From Clostridiales bacterium (lineage in GTDB: Bacteria > Bacillota > Clostridia > Lachnospirales > Lachnospiraceae), in the NCBI GenBank assembly GCA_023663185.1, contig JAMPHY010000017.1, forward strand, positions 1 through 64,000: a stretch of 64,000 nucleotides of DNA, written 5' to 3'. Numbering within the stretch: position 1 is the first letter of the stretch; every line of letters begins with the position of its first letter. The position numbers and the translations under genes were made by a program. Below the pieces are notes generated by a model. It did not search any database. It was not told the DNA's origin and saw only the letters and a list, made by a program, of their open reading frames with translations. Shown here in pieces: positions 1 to 8,013 of this stretch.

Positions 1-2
1 AA

Positions 3-50
3 ATCGAAAAAGAAGAAAAGAAAACATCTAAAAAGAAAAAGCAGAAATAA
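3..50 (+). CDS. C-terminal tail of a gene cut by the window edge
   Basis: An open frame enters from the left edge and stops at TAA 48-50. It encodes about 15 residues ending in a lysine-rich tail (IEKEEKKTSKKKKQK). A charged Lys/Glu tail is typical of the end of a real protein, but nothing here identifies the family. The frame could also be chance in A-rich DNA. Confidence 0.35.
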   Translation: MEKEEKKTSKKKKQK

Positions 51-61
51 GCATATCTCGC

Positions 62-265
62 CTAACGGCTCGATGTCGGACATTCGCCAAATGGACTTTT
101 GTGCAAGCACAAGTCCATCCGGCTCATTGTCAACGCAAAAAGACCTTGCCGATATTCAGTTTCCATATCTGAACCCGCACTATCGTGCGGCTGCCGCGGC
201 ATTCGTCAAATGGAAATGCAAGCATTTCCGCTTGACTCATTGCTCGCGCAAATCAGCAAGGTTTT
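62..265. repeat. Two diverged tandem copies of a palindromic repeat
   Basis: Two units about 119 bp apart share CATTCG(C/T)CAAATGG (81-94 and 200-213), a central hairpin, and a trailing CTCATTG...CGCAAA segment. The first hairpin pairs 91-97 with 112-118 and 100-104 with 107-111. The second pairs 205-209 with 232-236 and 212-219 with 222-229 around an AA loop. A third hairpin, CCGCAC/GTGCGG, lies at 175-190. The stem sequences differ between units but the hairpin is kept. Short frames across this stretch are not credible genes. Confidence 0.6.
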
Positions 266-723
266 TCTTATGCCATTGATGTAATTATTTAACGAGTGAT
301 ACCTAAAATGTTGCCAAATCGTTGCCAGTGCTTAAACAAATTTGCTTGCGACCCGCATAAACACTAGGTTTCAAAATCCTATTTCATCACTCGAATTCAA
401 TCCGCAACTATATTAATATAATAATTATATTCCTGAAAAATCCAAAAAACAATATTTTTAAGGAATATATTCCTGAAAAATATAAAGCACTTTCGTCATC
501 TATTTGTTATTTCGTTTTCGATGCTCTCCTACTACTTTATCTTTAGCCAGAAATACTCTTATAACTTCAAGATTATCCAGTGCTTTCCAAAGAAAATTAG
601 AGCAGCTTCCATATCGTTTGTTATATTCTTCATTACATTGATTTAACTACCATATTAAAATTATAACTCTAGTATACACAAATTTCCATACTAATTAATC
701 CACTTTTAACAGTTCTGATTATC
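266..723. other. AT-rich intergenic region without a credible gene
   Basis: No gene is visible. GTTGCCA occurs twice 11 bp apart (310-316 and 321-327). CGAGTGAT near 294 is mirrored by ATCACTCG near 388. An ATATTCCTGAAAAAT direct repeat occurs near 428 and 467. The inverted pair enclosing direct repeats could be a scar of an integrated element, but no integrase, tRNA or transposase is seen. The rest is featureless. Confidence 0.4.
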
Positions 724-1089
724 CTAATCACCATAAGCATAATAAGGCACAATCAAATGCGCCCCATATGTAATATCATTGGTGCTTAACGTATTTATTT
801 TCTTTACTTCTTTAATATAATCATTGATAGAATCATAGTGCTCATCGTCCATATATTCCTTAGCGATGGACCAAAGCGTATCATCATTTGCTATCGTAAT
901 ACTTTTGTAACATTTATTATAAGTCTTGTCGTTGTCTTCCTTTGCATTGGATAAGAAACTGCTTAAGCTTAACGAAAATGTTATCACTAAGCATATCGTC
1001 ATAACTATTAGAATAATATTCTTACGCATTTCCCTCTGCCTTCTTATTCTATTGTTCCTTATTATTCTTTCTCTTCTTCTATCGCTCAT
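724..1089 (-). CDS. yneA: YneA-like SOS cell-division inhibitor (LysM protein)
   Basis: About 121 residues: a basic N-terminus (many Arg), one membrane segment around residues 23-45, and a C-terminal LysM-like domain from about 65 (ITIANDDTLWSIAKEYM, ending LIVPYYAYG). This is the architecture of YneA, the SOS-induced division inhibitor of Firmicutes, and the gene sits head to head with lexA as yneA does in Bacillus. The ATG at 1089 is chosen because GGAGGG (1102-1097) lies 7 bases upstream; two earlier in-frame ATGs overlap that ribosome-binding site. Predicted to be LexA-repressed. Low sequence conservation in this family leaves some doubt about exact function. Confidence 0.8.
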   Translation of the reverse strand: MSDRRRERIIRNNRIRRQREMRKNIILIVMTICLVITFSLSLSSFLSNAKEDNDKTYNKCYKSITIANDDTLWSIAKEYMDDEHYDSINDYIKEVKKINTLSTNDITYGAHLIVPYYAYGD

Positions 1090-1144
1090 AATCATACCCT
1101 CCATAATCTTTTAAGATTTATAAGCATATTCATATTTTATAATG

Positions 1145-1233
1145 CGAACAAATGTTGCGAACACTTGTTCTTTGTATATTAATTATATCGAACAAATTTT
1201 CGATTGTCAATACAAAAATCGAACAAATTTTCT
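1145..1233. promoter_or_regulatory. Cluster of four LexA boxes between yneA and lexA
   Basis: Four sites of the GAAC-N4-GTTC type: CGAACAAATGTTGC (1145-1158), CGAACACTTGTTCT (1158-1171, perfect half-sites), CGAACAAATTTTCG (1189-1202) and CGAACAAATTTTCT (1220-1233). The Gram-positive consensus is CGAACRNRYGTTYC. The first three flank the yneA promoter; the fourth sits just upstream of the lexA -35 element. Confidence 0.85.
1182..1210 (-). promoter_or_regulatory. Consensus promoter of the yneA-like gene
   Basis: On the minus strand TTGACA (1210-1205) and TATAAT (1187-1182) are both perfect consensus hexamers with a 17-base spacer. One LexA box (1189-1202) lies inside the spacer and two more lie downstream (1145-1171), so LexA would block both polymerase binding and escape. 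Confidence 0.85.
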
Positions 1234-1243
1234 GAATATATGT

Positions 1244-1272
1244 TTGCTTTTTCTTTATTCATGTGTTAAAAT
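1244..1272 (+). promoter_or_regulatory. lexA promoter
   Basis: TTGCTT (1244-1249), a 17-base spacer, and TAAAAT (1267-1272) preceded by a TGTG extension. It is followed by AAAGGAGGG just before the lexA ATG at 1324. Confidence 0.6.
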
Positions 1273-1323
1273 AAATATAAGTTAGTTGTAAAATCTAATA
1301 AAACATGAATAAAGGAGGGTTTT

Positions 1324-1950
1324 ATGGGATACGGTAAAATCACAAAGAAGCAACAGGAAATTCTTGATTATATTAAAGATGAAATTTTGAAAAAAGGCTA
1401 TCCGCCCGCAGTACGTGAGATTTGCGAAGCGGTTTCACTTAAATCCACTTCTTCTGTCCATTCGCACCTTGAGACATTGGAGAAGAACGGATATATAAGA
1501 CGCGATCCGACTAAACCGCGCGCCATTGAGATATGTGACGATAATTTTCAGATGGTACGTACCGAGATGGTTTCTCTTCCGGTTGTCGGGCGTGTTGCCG
1601 CAGGCGCGCCGATTCTTGCCGAAGAAAACGTGGAAAGTTACTTCCCTGTTCCCGCGGACGTGGTTCCCAGCGGAGAATCGTTTATTCTTAGGGTAAAAGG
1701 CGATTCTATGATTAATGCAGGTATATACAGCGGCGACCAGATATTTGTTAATAGCTGCTCTACTGCTAATAACGGCGATACTGTGGTGGCGCTTATTGAT
1801 GATTCCGCTACTGTAAAGACTTTTTATAGAGAAAACGGACATATTCGCTTACAGCCTGAAAATGATTATATGGAGCCGATTATCGTGGAAAATACGGAAA
1901 ATTTCCAGATTTTAGGAAAAGTATTCGGCGTATTTCGTTTATACCACTAA
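1324..1950 (+). CDS. lexA: LexA repressor
   Basis: 208 residues, the usual length. The N-terminal winged helix-turn-helix spans about residues 1-65. The Ala93-Gly94 self-cleavage bond is in VAAGAP. The S24-type catalytic dyad is Ser128 (GDSM) and Lys165 (TVKTF). LexA represses SOS genes and cleaves itself when RecA filaments form on single-stranded DNA. It is divergent from the yneA-like gene across four LexA boxes, so it is probably autoregulated. The same operator type recurs in the ruvAB operon promoter at 42086. Confidence 0.98.
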   Translation: MGYGKITKKQQEILDYIKDEILKKGYPPAVREICEAVSLKSTSSVHSHLETLEKNGYIRRDPTKPRAIEICDDNFQMVRTEMVSLPVVGRVAAGAPILAEENVESYFPVPADVVPSGESFILRVKGDSMINAGIYSGDQIFVNSCSTANNGDTVVALIDDSATVKTFYRENGHIRLQPENDYMEPIIVENTENFQILGKVFGVFRLYH

Positions 1951-2049
1951 TTTTTCCAGTATACACTCTTTTCTATATGGAATAATAATACATGATGATT
2001 GAAATTATCTCATCACTTTTATGATTTCTTATGGAAAGGGGAATGAATC

Positions 2050-2268
2050 ATGAATAATAAGGCATTGGACTGTCTCGCCCTGACTATTGCCATCATCGGT
2101 GCAATTAACTGGGGATTGATTGGTTTCTTCAGTTTTGACCTTGTAGCATTTATATTCGGTAATATGTCTTGGCTTTCCAGAATTGTTTACGCTTTGGTTG
2201 GTGTTGCCGGCTTGTATATAATTACATTCTATATGTATGCGGGCGGAACTTCCAAAGAGTCGCAATAA
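2050..2268 (+). CDS. DUF378 family small membrane protein
   Basis: 72 residues with two membrane segments (about 7-30 and 42-63) and the family signature AINWGLIGFF in the first. DUF378 proteins are small integral membrane proteins of unknown function, widespread in Firmicutes. A GGAAAGGGG ribosome-binding site precedes the ATG. It lies 100 bp after lexA and shares the terminator at 2276-2329, so some lexA read-through is possible, but no LexA box is seen directly in front of it. Confidence 0.9.
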   Translation: MNNKALDCLALTIAIIGAINWGLIGFFSFDLVAFIFGNMSWLSRIVYALVGVAGLYIITFYMYAGGTSKESQ

Positions 2269-2275
2269 AAATATG

Positions 2276-2329
2276 AAAAAGTTCTAAGGCGGTATCTGTT
2301 TTAATTATAACGCTGCCTTAGAACTTTTT
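2276..2329. terminator. Bidirectional intrinsic terminator
   Basis: A perfect 10-bp stem (GTTCTAAGGC 2281-2290 with GCCTTAGAAC 2315-2324) has A5 on its left and T5 on its right. It can therefore stop both the plus-strand lexA/DUF378 transcript and the minus-strand transcript ending with rsfS. Confidence 0.9.
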
Positions 2330-2348
2330 GTTTTTTGCGTAGAAAAAA

Positions 2349-2699
2349 TTATTTTAAGCTTTCTGCGCTTACCTCCACGCCGTCGCGCCAGATACGCTCT
2401 AAATCATAGAATAAGCGGTTTTCTTTGTCAAAAATATGAACAATTATATCCTGAAAATCCATAAGTATCCAGTTCGCATTCTGATAGCCTTCGATATGTT
2501 TTTCCGGCTGTCCCGCCCTTCCCAATGTTTCAGCAACATTATCGGTCATGGTCTGAATCTGACTTTTATTAGTGCCGCTGGCAATTATAAAATAGTCGGC
2601 AATCGTGGATATATTGCTTATATCAATGACTTTGATATCTTCCGCTTTTTTATCCTCTAACGCCGTAATTGCAAGTCTTGCCATTTCTTTAGAATCCAT
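2349..2699 (-). CDS. rsfS: Ribosome silencing factor RsfS
   Basis: 116 residues of the Iojap/RsfS family (DUF143). The fold is recognised from ADYFIIASG at about residues 34-42 and the C-terminal region NWILMDFQDIIVHIF. RsfS binds ribosomal protein L14 (uL14) and prevents subunit joining when nutrients are low. It is the last gene of the nadD-yqeK-rsfS run, an order conserved in Firmicutes, and ends just before a strong terminator. Confidence 0.95.
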   Translation of the reverse strand: MDSKEMARLAITALEDKKAEDIKVIDISNISTIADYFIIASGTNKSQIQTMTDNVAETLGRAGQPEKHIEGYQNANWILMDFQDIIVHIFDKENRLFYDLERIWRDGVEVSAESLK

Positions 2700-2734
2700 A
2701 TATTTTTATCCTTTCTATTTATCATAGTATATTT

Positions 2735-3325
2735 TTATTGTGTCTTATTTTGCTGCTTCTTATAATAATTATAAGCCTCTGCGGTCATAGTATCAACTTT
2801 TCCGTCCGCAGACGACAGATAAGCAAGAGTATCTTCCAGAATCTTAATCATAGTCATATCCAAATCCTGAAATGCCATACGGCGTATCTGCGGCAGATTA
2901 GCGGCATGTTTTCTACCGGGTTCAATATAGTCCGCAATATATATTATTTTCTCTAATCTGCTCATATTGGGGCGTCCAGTGGTATGATATCTGATAGCGT
3001 TTAAAATATTCTCATTATCAATACCATATTTATCATGTGCCAAAAAACTTCCGACTCCGGCGTGAAGAAGCGCCATCGGGTTCTCTTTTTCCGCCTCCGA
3101 AATATGTATTTTATTTTTTTCACAGATATCAATTAATTTGTGTCCGGGAAGACATTTGGCGCAGTCATGGAGCATTCCGGCAAGTATCGCCGACTCGGTA
3201 TCTTCGCCATGCACCATGGCAAGCGAAGCCGCCGTATACGCCACGCTTAAGGTATGCTCATACCGCTTAGGGCTGAGTTCTTTTTCCATCGCTTTTCTAA
3301 TTTTTGGCAAATCCGGTGTTTTCAT
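2735..3325 (-). CDS. yqeK: HD-domain hydrolase YqeK (symmetrical Ap4A hydrolase)
   Basis: 196 residues. HD-superfamily metal ligands are visible: His24 (RYEHT), His53-Asp54 (LHDCAK) and further His residues (LHAGVGS, IRYHTTG). YqeK proteins hydrolyse diadenosine tetraphosphate to two ADP, removing alarmone-like dinucleotides. The gene starts 7 bp after nadD ends, so the two are co-translated within one operon. Confidence 0.93.
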   Translation of the reverse strand: MKTPDLPKIRKAMEKELSPKRYEHTLSVAYTAASLAMVHGEDTESAILAGMLHDCAKCLPGHKLIDICEKNKIHISEAEKENPMALLHAGVGSFLAHDKYGIDNENILNAIRYHTTGRPNMSRLEKIIYIADYIEPGRKHAANLPQIRRMAFQDLDMTMIKILEDTLAYLSSADGKVDTMTAEAYNYYKKQQNKTQ

Positions 3326-3332
3326 GCGAGCA

Positions 3333-3944
3333 TCACGCCTTTCTTATAAATAATCTGTTTTGCATAATATAATTATATACCTGTTCAGGTACATAAGACC
3401 GCACCGACTCTCCTTTTGCCAGCATATTCCTTATCATAGTGGACGAGACTTCAATTCCATTATATTTAAGTATAGAAATATCCGCCCCGTATTTTCCCTT
3501 AAGGTAAGCGGTCTGTGCTTCCATTTCCTTTAAAGAATGTCCATTTCTTACCGCTGCCAGAATATGACAGTCTGCAAATATCTTTTCAGGTGCCTTCCAG
3601 TTTTCTATCGTCCATAGACTGTCGGCGCCCATTATAAAATAATATTCCGTATCGGCATTTTCTCTTTTTAACTGCGCTAAAGTCTCATAAGTATAGGTTA
3701 CGCCTTTTTTATCCACTTCTATCGTAGAAAGTTCAAAAAAAGGATTATCCATAATGGCAAGCTGCGTCAGCTCAGTACGCACAGTTTTGGACAATATATC
3801 CTTATTATCTTTAAGGTGCGGCACCCCACAAGGCATGAAAAGCACCTTGTCAAGCTTAAACTGCTCTCTTGCTTTTTGTGCAATAATAAGGTGTCCGATA
3901 TGGATAGGATTAAAAGTACCGCCCATTATTCCCGTTCTGTTCAA
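3333..3944 (-). CDS. nadD: Nicotinate-nucleotide adenylyltransferase NadD
   Basis: About 203 residues. The nucleotidyltransferase signature GGTFNPIHIGH is at residues 8-18 and the second motif SSTMIR is near the C-terminus. NadD adenylates nicotinate mononucleotide to deamido-NAD in NAD synthesis. No ATG fits before the motif: TTG at 3944 is the best start, with GGAG about 13 bases upstream, a loose spacing. Operon partner of yqeK and rsfS. Confidence 0.95.
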   Translation of the reverse strand: MNRTGIMGGTFNPIHIGHLIIAQKAREQFKLDKVLFMPCGVPHLKDNKDILSKTVRTELTQLAIMDNPFFELSTIEVDKKGVTYTYETLAQLKRENADTEYYFIMGADSLWTIENWKAPEKIFADCHILAAVRNGHSLKEMEAQTAYLKGKYGADISILKYNGIEVSSTMIRNMLAKGESVRSYVPEQVYNYIMQNRLFIRKA

Positions 3945-3971
3945 CTTTATGACACGGCTCCTTTCCGGTTA

Positions 3972-4262
3972 CTATACCGGCAATATTATTTTAGGATTTT
4001 TCTTATCCGGTTTATATAATACAATTTTCTTTCCAATTACCTGAACTACCTGCGAATGCGTCCGCTCCGCTACCATATCTGCAATCTCGTTCGGATCATC
4101 GGCACAGTTTTTTAAAACCGCGATTTTAATCAGCTCCCTGTTGTTAAAAGCTTCGTTTATTGCTTCTGTTGATTCCGGCGTAAGACTCGATTTGCCTATC
4201 TGAAAAATAGGATTCAGATTGCTCGCCAGACTTTTTAAATATGCTCTCTGCTTGCTTGTCAT
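3972..4262 (-). CDS. yhbY: YhbY-family RNA-binding protein (CRM domain)
   Basis: 96 residues forming a single CRM domain: SNLNPIFQIGKSSLT near the start, then ELIKIAVLKNC, and a conserved end with GKKIVLYK. Proteins of this family associate with pre-50S ribosomal particles. It sits between obg and nadD, among ribosome-biogenesis genes, with an AAAGG ribosome-binding site. Confidence 0.93.
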   Translation of the reverse strand: MTSKQRAYLKSLASNLNPIFQIGKSSLTPESTEAINEAFNNRELIKIAVLKNCADDPNEIADMVAERTHSQVVQVIGKKIVLYKPDKKNPKIILPV

Positions 4263-4320
4263 AATACCATGCCTTTCTTTTAGTTAGTGCAACACAAATA
4301 AAAACCTGCACAAATATTCA

Positions 4321-5616
4321 TCACTTATAGTAGTCAAACGACAACCCGTACATTCTGACGGTATCGCCCTCTTCTATTCCGAGTTTCTCCAATTCCTTTA
4401 AAATACCATTATCTTTTAAGAAATTCTGGAAAAAGCGAAATCCTTTTTCAGATTCCAGATTCGTATATGAAAGCATCTTCTCGATTCGCGGACCTTCTAC
4501 TACATATTCGTCCTTCTCTTCATCATATTCCACGGTATAAGGCTCGTTTTGGACGCTTAAATGTTCCTCCGGCACATATTCCTGTTCAAATACTACAGGT
4601 TTATCGTCAAGTCCATCTAACATATTCTGCACGGCATAAAGCAATTCCCGTACTCCTTGTCCGCTGACTGCCGAAATCGGATAAACCGGTATGCCTTTGG
4701 GCTCAAATTCTTTTTTGATACGTTCTATTATATCATCTTTATCCGGATTCATCGCCATTACGTCAATCTTATTTGCTGCAATTATCTGCGGTCTTGCGGC
4801 GATATCTACATTATATGCCTCAAGTTCTTTATTGATGGCGTATATATCTTCGATAGGCTCTCTTCCCTCGGTAGAAGCTGCGTCTACTATATGAACAATT
4901 ATCTTCGTGCGCTCAATATGCCTAAGGAACTCATATCCAAGCCCGACACCCTGCGACGCTCCTTCAATAAGCCCCGGAATATCCGCAATCACAAAGCCTT
5001 TGGCGTCCTCTAGGTCAACCACGCCCAGATTAGGATTTAAAGTAGTAAAATGATAGTTGGCTATCTTAGGTCTGGCGTTCGTTACCTTAGATAAAAAAGT
5101 CGATTTACCAACATTGGGAAAGCCCACCAGCCCAACGTCCGCAATCACTTTAAGCTCCAATATCAGCTCTAATTCCATCGCCGGCTGTCCGGGCTGCGCA
5201 TACTTAGGCGCCTGCATGGTGCTGGTGGCATAGTGCTGGTTGCCGTTACCGCCCTTGCCGCCTTTTAATACCATCACTTTCGTATTTTCACCAGACATAT
5301 CGGTAATGACCTTACCGCTTTGCGCCTCTTTAATAACGGTGCCCGCCGGAACTTTGATAAAAATATCTTCCCCGCTTTTACCGGCACAGTTGCGTTTCCC
5401 GCCTTCTTCGCCGTTACCTGCGCTGTATTTTCTTATATGACGGAAATCCGTCAAGGTATTTAACCCTTCGTCCACGACAAAATAGACGCTGCCACCGTCA
5501 CCGCCGTCGCCGCCGTCAGGTCCGCCGCTTGCCACATATTTTTCTCTGCGGAAGGAAACATGACCGTCGCCGCCTTTTCCACTTTTAACAAATATTTTCG
5601 CTCTATCCGCAAACAT
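4321..5616 (-). CDS. obg: GTPase Obg (CgtA)
   Basis: 431 residues from the ATG at 5616. That start is preferred because GGAGAG lies about 10 bases upstream and MFADRAKIFVKSGKGG is the standard Obg N-terminus; an in-frame ATG 36 bases earlier precedes the ribosome-binding site. Domains: the glycine-rich Obg fold (about 1-158), the G domain with GFPNVGKST at 165-173, a DIPG switch and an NKID motif, and a C-terminal OCT domain ending in the charged GDTVRMYGLSFDYY. Obg acts in 50S assembly and stress response. A terminator-like hairpin separates it from rpmA, so expression probably depends on read-through. Confidence 0.97.
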   Translation of the reverse strand: MFADRAKIFVKSGKGGDGHVSFRREKYVASGGPDGGDGGDGGSVYFVVDEGLNTLTDFRHIRKYSAGNGEEGGKRNCAGKSGEDIFIKVPAGTVIKEAQSGKVITDMSGENTKVMVLKGGKGGNGNQHYATSTMQAPKYAQPGQPAMELELILELKVIADVGLVGFPNVGKSTFLSKVTNARPKIANYHFTTLNPNLGVVDLEDAKGFVIADIPGLIEGASQGVGLGYEFLRHIERTKIIVHIVDAASTEGREPIEDIYAINKELEAYNVDIAARPQIIAANKIDVMAMNPDKDDIIERIKKEFEPKGIPVYPISAVSGQGVRELLYAVQNMLDGLDDKPVVFEQEYVPEEHLSVQNEPYTVEYDEEKDEYVVEGPRIEKMLSYTNLESEKGFRFFQNFLKDNGILKELEKLGIEEGDTVRMYGLSFDYYK

Positions 5617-5639
5617 ATAAATGCACTCTCCTATAGTGT

Positions 5640-5673
5640 AAAAAGGCTCCAAACAATAAATATGTTTGAAGCC
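5640..5673 (-). terminator. Terminator-like hairpin between rpmA and obg
   Basis: On the minus strand an 11-bp stem (GGCTTCAAACA with TGTTTGGAGCC, one mismatch; arms 5673-5663 and 5655-5645) is followed by T5 (5644-5640). The obg ribosome-binding site starts only about 10 bases later. It would reduce read-through from the highly expressed L21/L27 operon into obg. Confidence 0.75.
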
Positions 5674-5707
5674 CGATTCATTCGCGCACTGAAAGAAATG
5701 TATTCTC

Positions 5708-5995
5708 TCAATCTTTCTCTACAGGATATACGGAAGCCTGTTTTTTATATCTTCCTTTTCTTTCAAATCTAAGCACGCCGTCAACCATTGCGAATAATGT
5801 ATCATCTCCGCCTCTTCCTACGTTTACGCCGGGATGAATTTTGGTTCCGCGCTGTCTGTATAAGATATTTCCTGCTTTTACGAATTGTCCGTCAGCTCTT
5901 TTTGCACCTAATCTCTTGGATTCGGAATCCCTGCCGTTCTTGGTAGAACCAACACCCTTCTTATGTGCAAAAAATTGAAGGTTCATATTCAACAT
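5708..5995 (-). CDS. rpmA: 50S ribosomal protein L27 (bL27) with cleavable N-terminus
   Basis: 95 residues from the ATG at 5995, chosen from an AAGGAG site upstream; an earlier in-frame ATG at 6028 gives an unlikely extension. It begins [14 protein letters not shown]. The NLQFFA segment is the Firmicute extension removed by Prp before L27 works at the peptidyl-transferase centre. The body ([20 protein letters not shown]) is canonical L27. The Prp gene lies directly upstream. Confidence 0.98.
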   Translation of the reverse strand: MLNMNLQFFAHKKGVGSTKNGRDSESKRLGAKRADGQFVKAGNILYRQRGTKIHPGVNVGRGGDDTLFAMVDGVLRFERKGRYKKQASVYPVEKD

Positions 5996-6024
5996 AACAA
6001 TAGCCGCTCCTTTCTCTTGGTATG

Positions 6025-6354
6025 TCAACTTTCTGTGAATTTAAGCCTGCAATATTTTTCCCCATACTGCTTTTCAATCTGGGTAATTCCAAGCGCCAGA
6101 GAATCTACAAGCACCTTTGACGTTTCTTTCAAAGGAGTCTTGAAGCTGCATGTAATAACGCCGTCTGTCTCGTTAGAATCCACAACCATCTGCTCGTGTA
6201 CGATTTCTTCCAATGAATTAATCGTATTGATTACCAGTACGGAAATAGATGCACACACAATATCTTTGCCGTAATTATCAAAGCCGGCATGTCCTTTACA
6301 TGTAAAGCCCTTATATTCCCCTGACTTAGTTTTATAAAATGTTACAGTTGTCAT
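6025..6354 (-). CDS. prp: Ribosomal-processing cysteine protease Prp
   Basis: 109 residues with the catalytic pair His22 (KGHAG) and Cys34 (IVCAS), at the positions known for Prp. It removes the N-terminal extension of L27. It lies between rplU and rpmA, the conserved Firmicute arrangement, and matches the cleavable N-terminus seen on L27 here. Confidence 0.97.
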   Translation of the reverse strand: MTTVTFYKTKSGEYKGFTCKGHAGFDNYGKDIVCASISVLVINTINSLEEIVHEQMVVDSNETDGVITCSFKTPLKETSKVLVDSLALGITQIEKQYGEKYCRLKFTES

Positions 6355-6363
6355 TTTACACCT

Positions 6364-6669
6364 TTAAGCATTAATCTTGTCGATTTTTACCTGAGTGTAT
6401 GCTTGTCTATGACCGTTTTTCTTATGATAGCCTGTTTTTCTCTTATATTTGTAAACGATGATTTTCTTGCCGCGTCCCTGCTCCATTACTGTTCCGGATA
6501 CAGTTGCGCCTGCAACATCGCCTGCAACTTTCAGTTCTTTATCGCTGACGGCTACTACTTGGTCAAATGTAACAACAGCTCCTACTTCGGCGTCAAGCTT
6601 CTCTACCCTGATTATATCGCCTTCAGAAACCTTGTACTGTTTTCCGCCTGTTGCAATAATTGCGTACAT
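6364..6669 (-). CDS. rplU: 50S ribosomal protein L21 (bL21)
   Basis: 101 residues, standard length. It starts [18 protein letters not shown] and ends with the family motif [18 protein letters not shown]. First gene of rplU-prp-rpmA, with a GGAGG site 6 bases before the ATG and an L21 leader and consensus promoter upstream. Confidence 0.98.
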   Translation of the reverse strand: MYAIIATGGKQYKVSEGDIIRVEKLDAEVGAVVTFDQVVAVSDKELKVAGDVAGATVSGTVMEQGRGKKIIVYKYKRKTGYHKKNGHRQAYTQVKIDKINA

Positions 6670-6671
6670 AT

Positions 6672-6742
6672 GGCACCTCCTTCATGAACTCTAAGTCCAC
6701 CTTACTCGCCAGCTTCGGTGACGTCCTCTTATGCTGTAACAA
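6672..6742 (-). ncRNA. L21 leader (autoregulatory mRNA element)
   Basis: The untranslated stretch ahead of rplU contains GAGGACGTCACC, then GAAGCTGGCG, then GGTGGAC. In it GTCACC can pair with GGTGGAC around a small hairpin. This resembles the Firmicute L21 leader, thought to let excess L21 repress its own operon. Boundaries are approximate; assignment is from memory of the motif, not a covariance search. Confidence 0.7.
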
Positions 6743-6799
6743 TATGTATTACGCATATTTTAGGGCATACTTATACCTCGTTGTGCGGCATACTCTGAT

Positions 6800-6828
6800 A
6801 TTTTATACTTTATTTACAGATTTGTCAA
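6800..6828 (-). promoter_or_regulatory. Promoter of the rplU-prp-rpmA operon
   Basis: Minus strand TTGACA (6828-6823), a 17-base spacer, and TAAAAT (6805-6800). The transcript would start near 6793 and include the L21 leader. Confidence 0.8.
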
Positions 6829-6882
6829 TATGTGGCGAGAATTATTTTTTTACTAATTATGATATTTCAGCCTTTAATATAT

Positions 6883-8013
6883 TTACAGACTTCTGTTAAG
6901 CGCTTTCATAAATACATCACGGTTTTCCCTAGCGGTTTCTGCGGGGCGTGACAAATCGGCGCGGGATTCCAGAGACACCATAACTTCATAAAATACAGGA
7001 CCTTTCTTAGCTGCAAGCCCTTCTTTTATCCCCAACAGTCCTTCCATATCCGTAATTCTCTCCGCATATACATAGCCTGCCGCCTGCGCCAAAGCTGCAA
7101 AATTCGTATCAGGGCAGTCTGTGGGCATTGCGCCTACGGATTCATGCGCCTGATTGTTAATCACTATATGGACATAATTCTTAGGAGCATGTGAAGCAAT
7201 AAACGGAAGCGCGCCCATGTGCATTAAAGCCGCACCGTCGCCGTCTATACATATTACCCTTTTATCAGGTCTTTGCCCGGCAATGCCGAAGGCTATCATG
7301 GAAGCATGCCCCATGCCGCCTACCGTCATAAAAATGGAATCATGGTTGCCAAAAAGCCTGTTGCTCTGCTCATACAGTTCTCTTGAAATTTTTCCTGTGG
7401 TGGATACAATGCAGGCGTCTTTTGGCGCAAGCTTAAGAATTGTACCAAGCGTCTGCTCTCGAAGAAGAGTATTTCCGTTTTCCCATGTGAATTTTTTATC
7501 CGCCTCAAACGTGCCTTTTTTAACAATAATGGCAAATTGGTTATTTTCCTTAAAGTTTTTTTCCGCTTCCTGCAGTATTGCAAGCATCTCATCTTCCGTG
7601 GTGGAAGAATCCACAACGGCATAGGGAACATCCATAGTCTCAAACAGTCTGCATGTGATTTTCCCCTGAAATACATGCTGCGGTTCATCTTTTACACCGG
7701 GTTCTCCGCGCCAGCCTACTATAAATAATATCGGAATACCGTATACATCTTTGTTTGCAAGGGAAGCAAGCGGATTGACGGCATTGCCGATACCTGAATT
7801 CTGCATATAAATACATGCCGGTTTCCCGGAGGAGAGATATGTGCCTACGGCAATTCCTACGGCAGCGCCTTCGTTTGCCGTCACATAATGGCGAAACTTA
7901 CCTTCATATAATTGTAATCCGTCGCAAAATTGTTTTAAAGTGGAATCGGGTACGCCCGTGATTACTTCAATTCCCATATTTTCTATCTGCTCTAACAATT
8001 TAAATGCTTTCAT
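6883..8013 (-). CDS. aepY: Phosphonopyruvate decarboxylase
   Basis: 376 residues from the ATG at 8013, which has TTGGAG about 9 bases upstream; the longer frame to 8049 lies inside the previous gene. This thiamine-diphosphate enzyme of the aepY/ppd family converts phosphonopyruvate to phosphonoacetaldehyde, pulling the unfavourable PEP mutase reaction forward. Seen: the N-terminal GVPDSTLKQF, the VTANEGAAVGIA glutamate region, and the ThDP/Mg motif GDGAALMHMG followed by the paired Asn of VINNQAHES. It overlaps the cytidylyltransferase gene by 14 bp and is the last gene of the cluster. Confidence 0.93.
   Translation of the reverse strand: MKAFKLLEQIENMGIEVITGVPDSTLKQFCDGLQLYEGKFRHYVTANEGAAVGIAVGTYLSSGKPACIYMQNSGIGNAVNPLASLANKDVYGIPILFIVGWRGEPGVKDEPQHVFQGKITCRLFETMDVPYAVVDSSTTEDEMLAILQEAEKNFKENNQFAIIVKKGTFEADKKFTWENGNTLLREQTLGTILKLAPKDACIVSTTGKISRELYEQSNRLFGNHDSIFMTVGGMGHASMIAFGIAGQRPDKRVICIDGDGAALMHMGALPFIASHAPKNYVHIVINNQAHESVGAMPTDCPDTNFAALAQAAGYVYAERITDMEGLLGIKEGLAAKKGPVFYEVMVSLESRADLSRPAETARENRDVFMKALNRSL

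Noticed and set aside
330..400. tRNA-like T-arm (GGTTTCAAAATCC)
   Set aside because: No anticodon or D arm and no acceptor pairing could be drawn; the similarity is limited to one loop.
7217..7624. Plus-strand frame within aepY
   Set aside because: Antisense shadow of a clear enzyme gene; no start signal.
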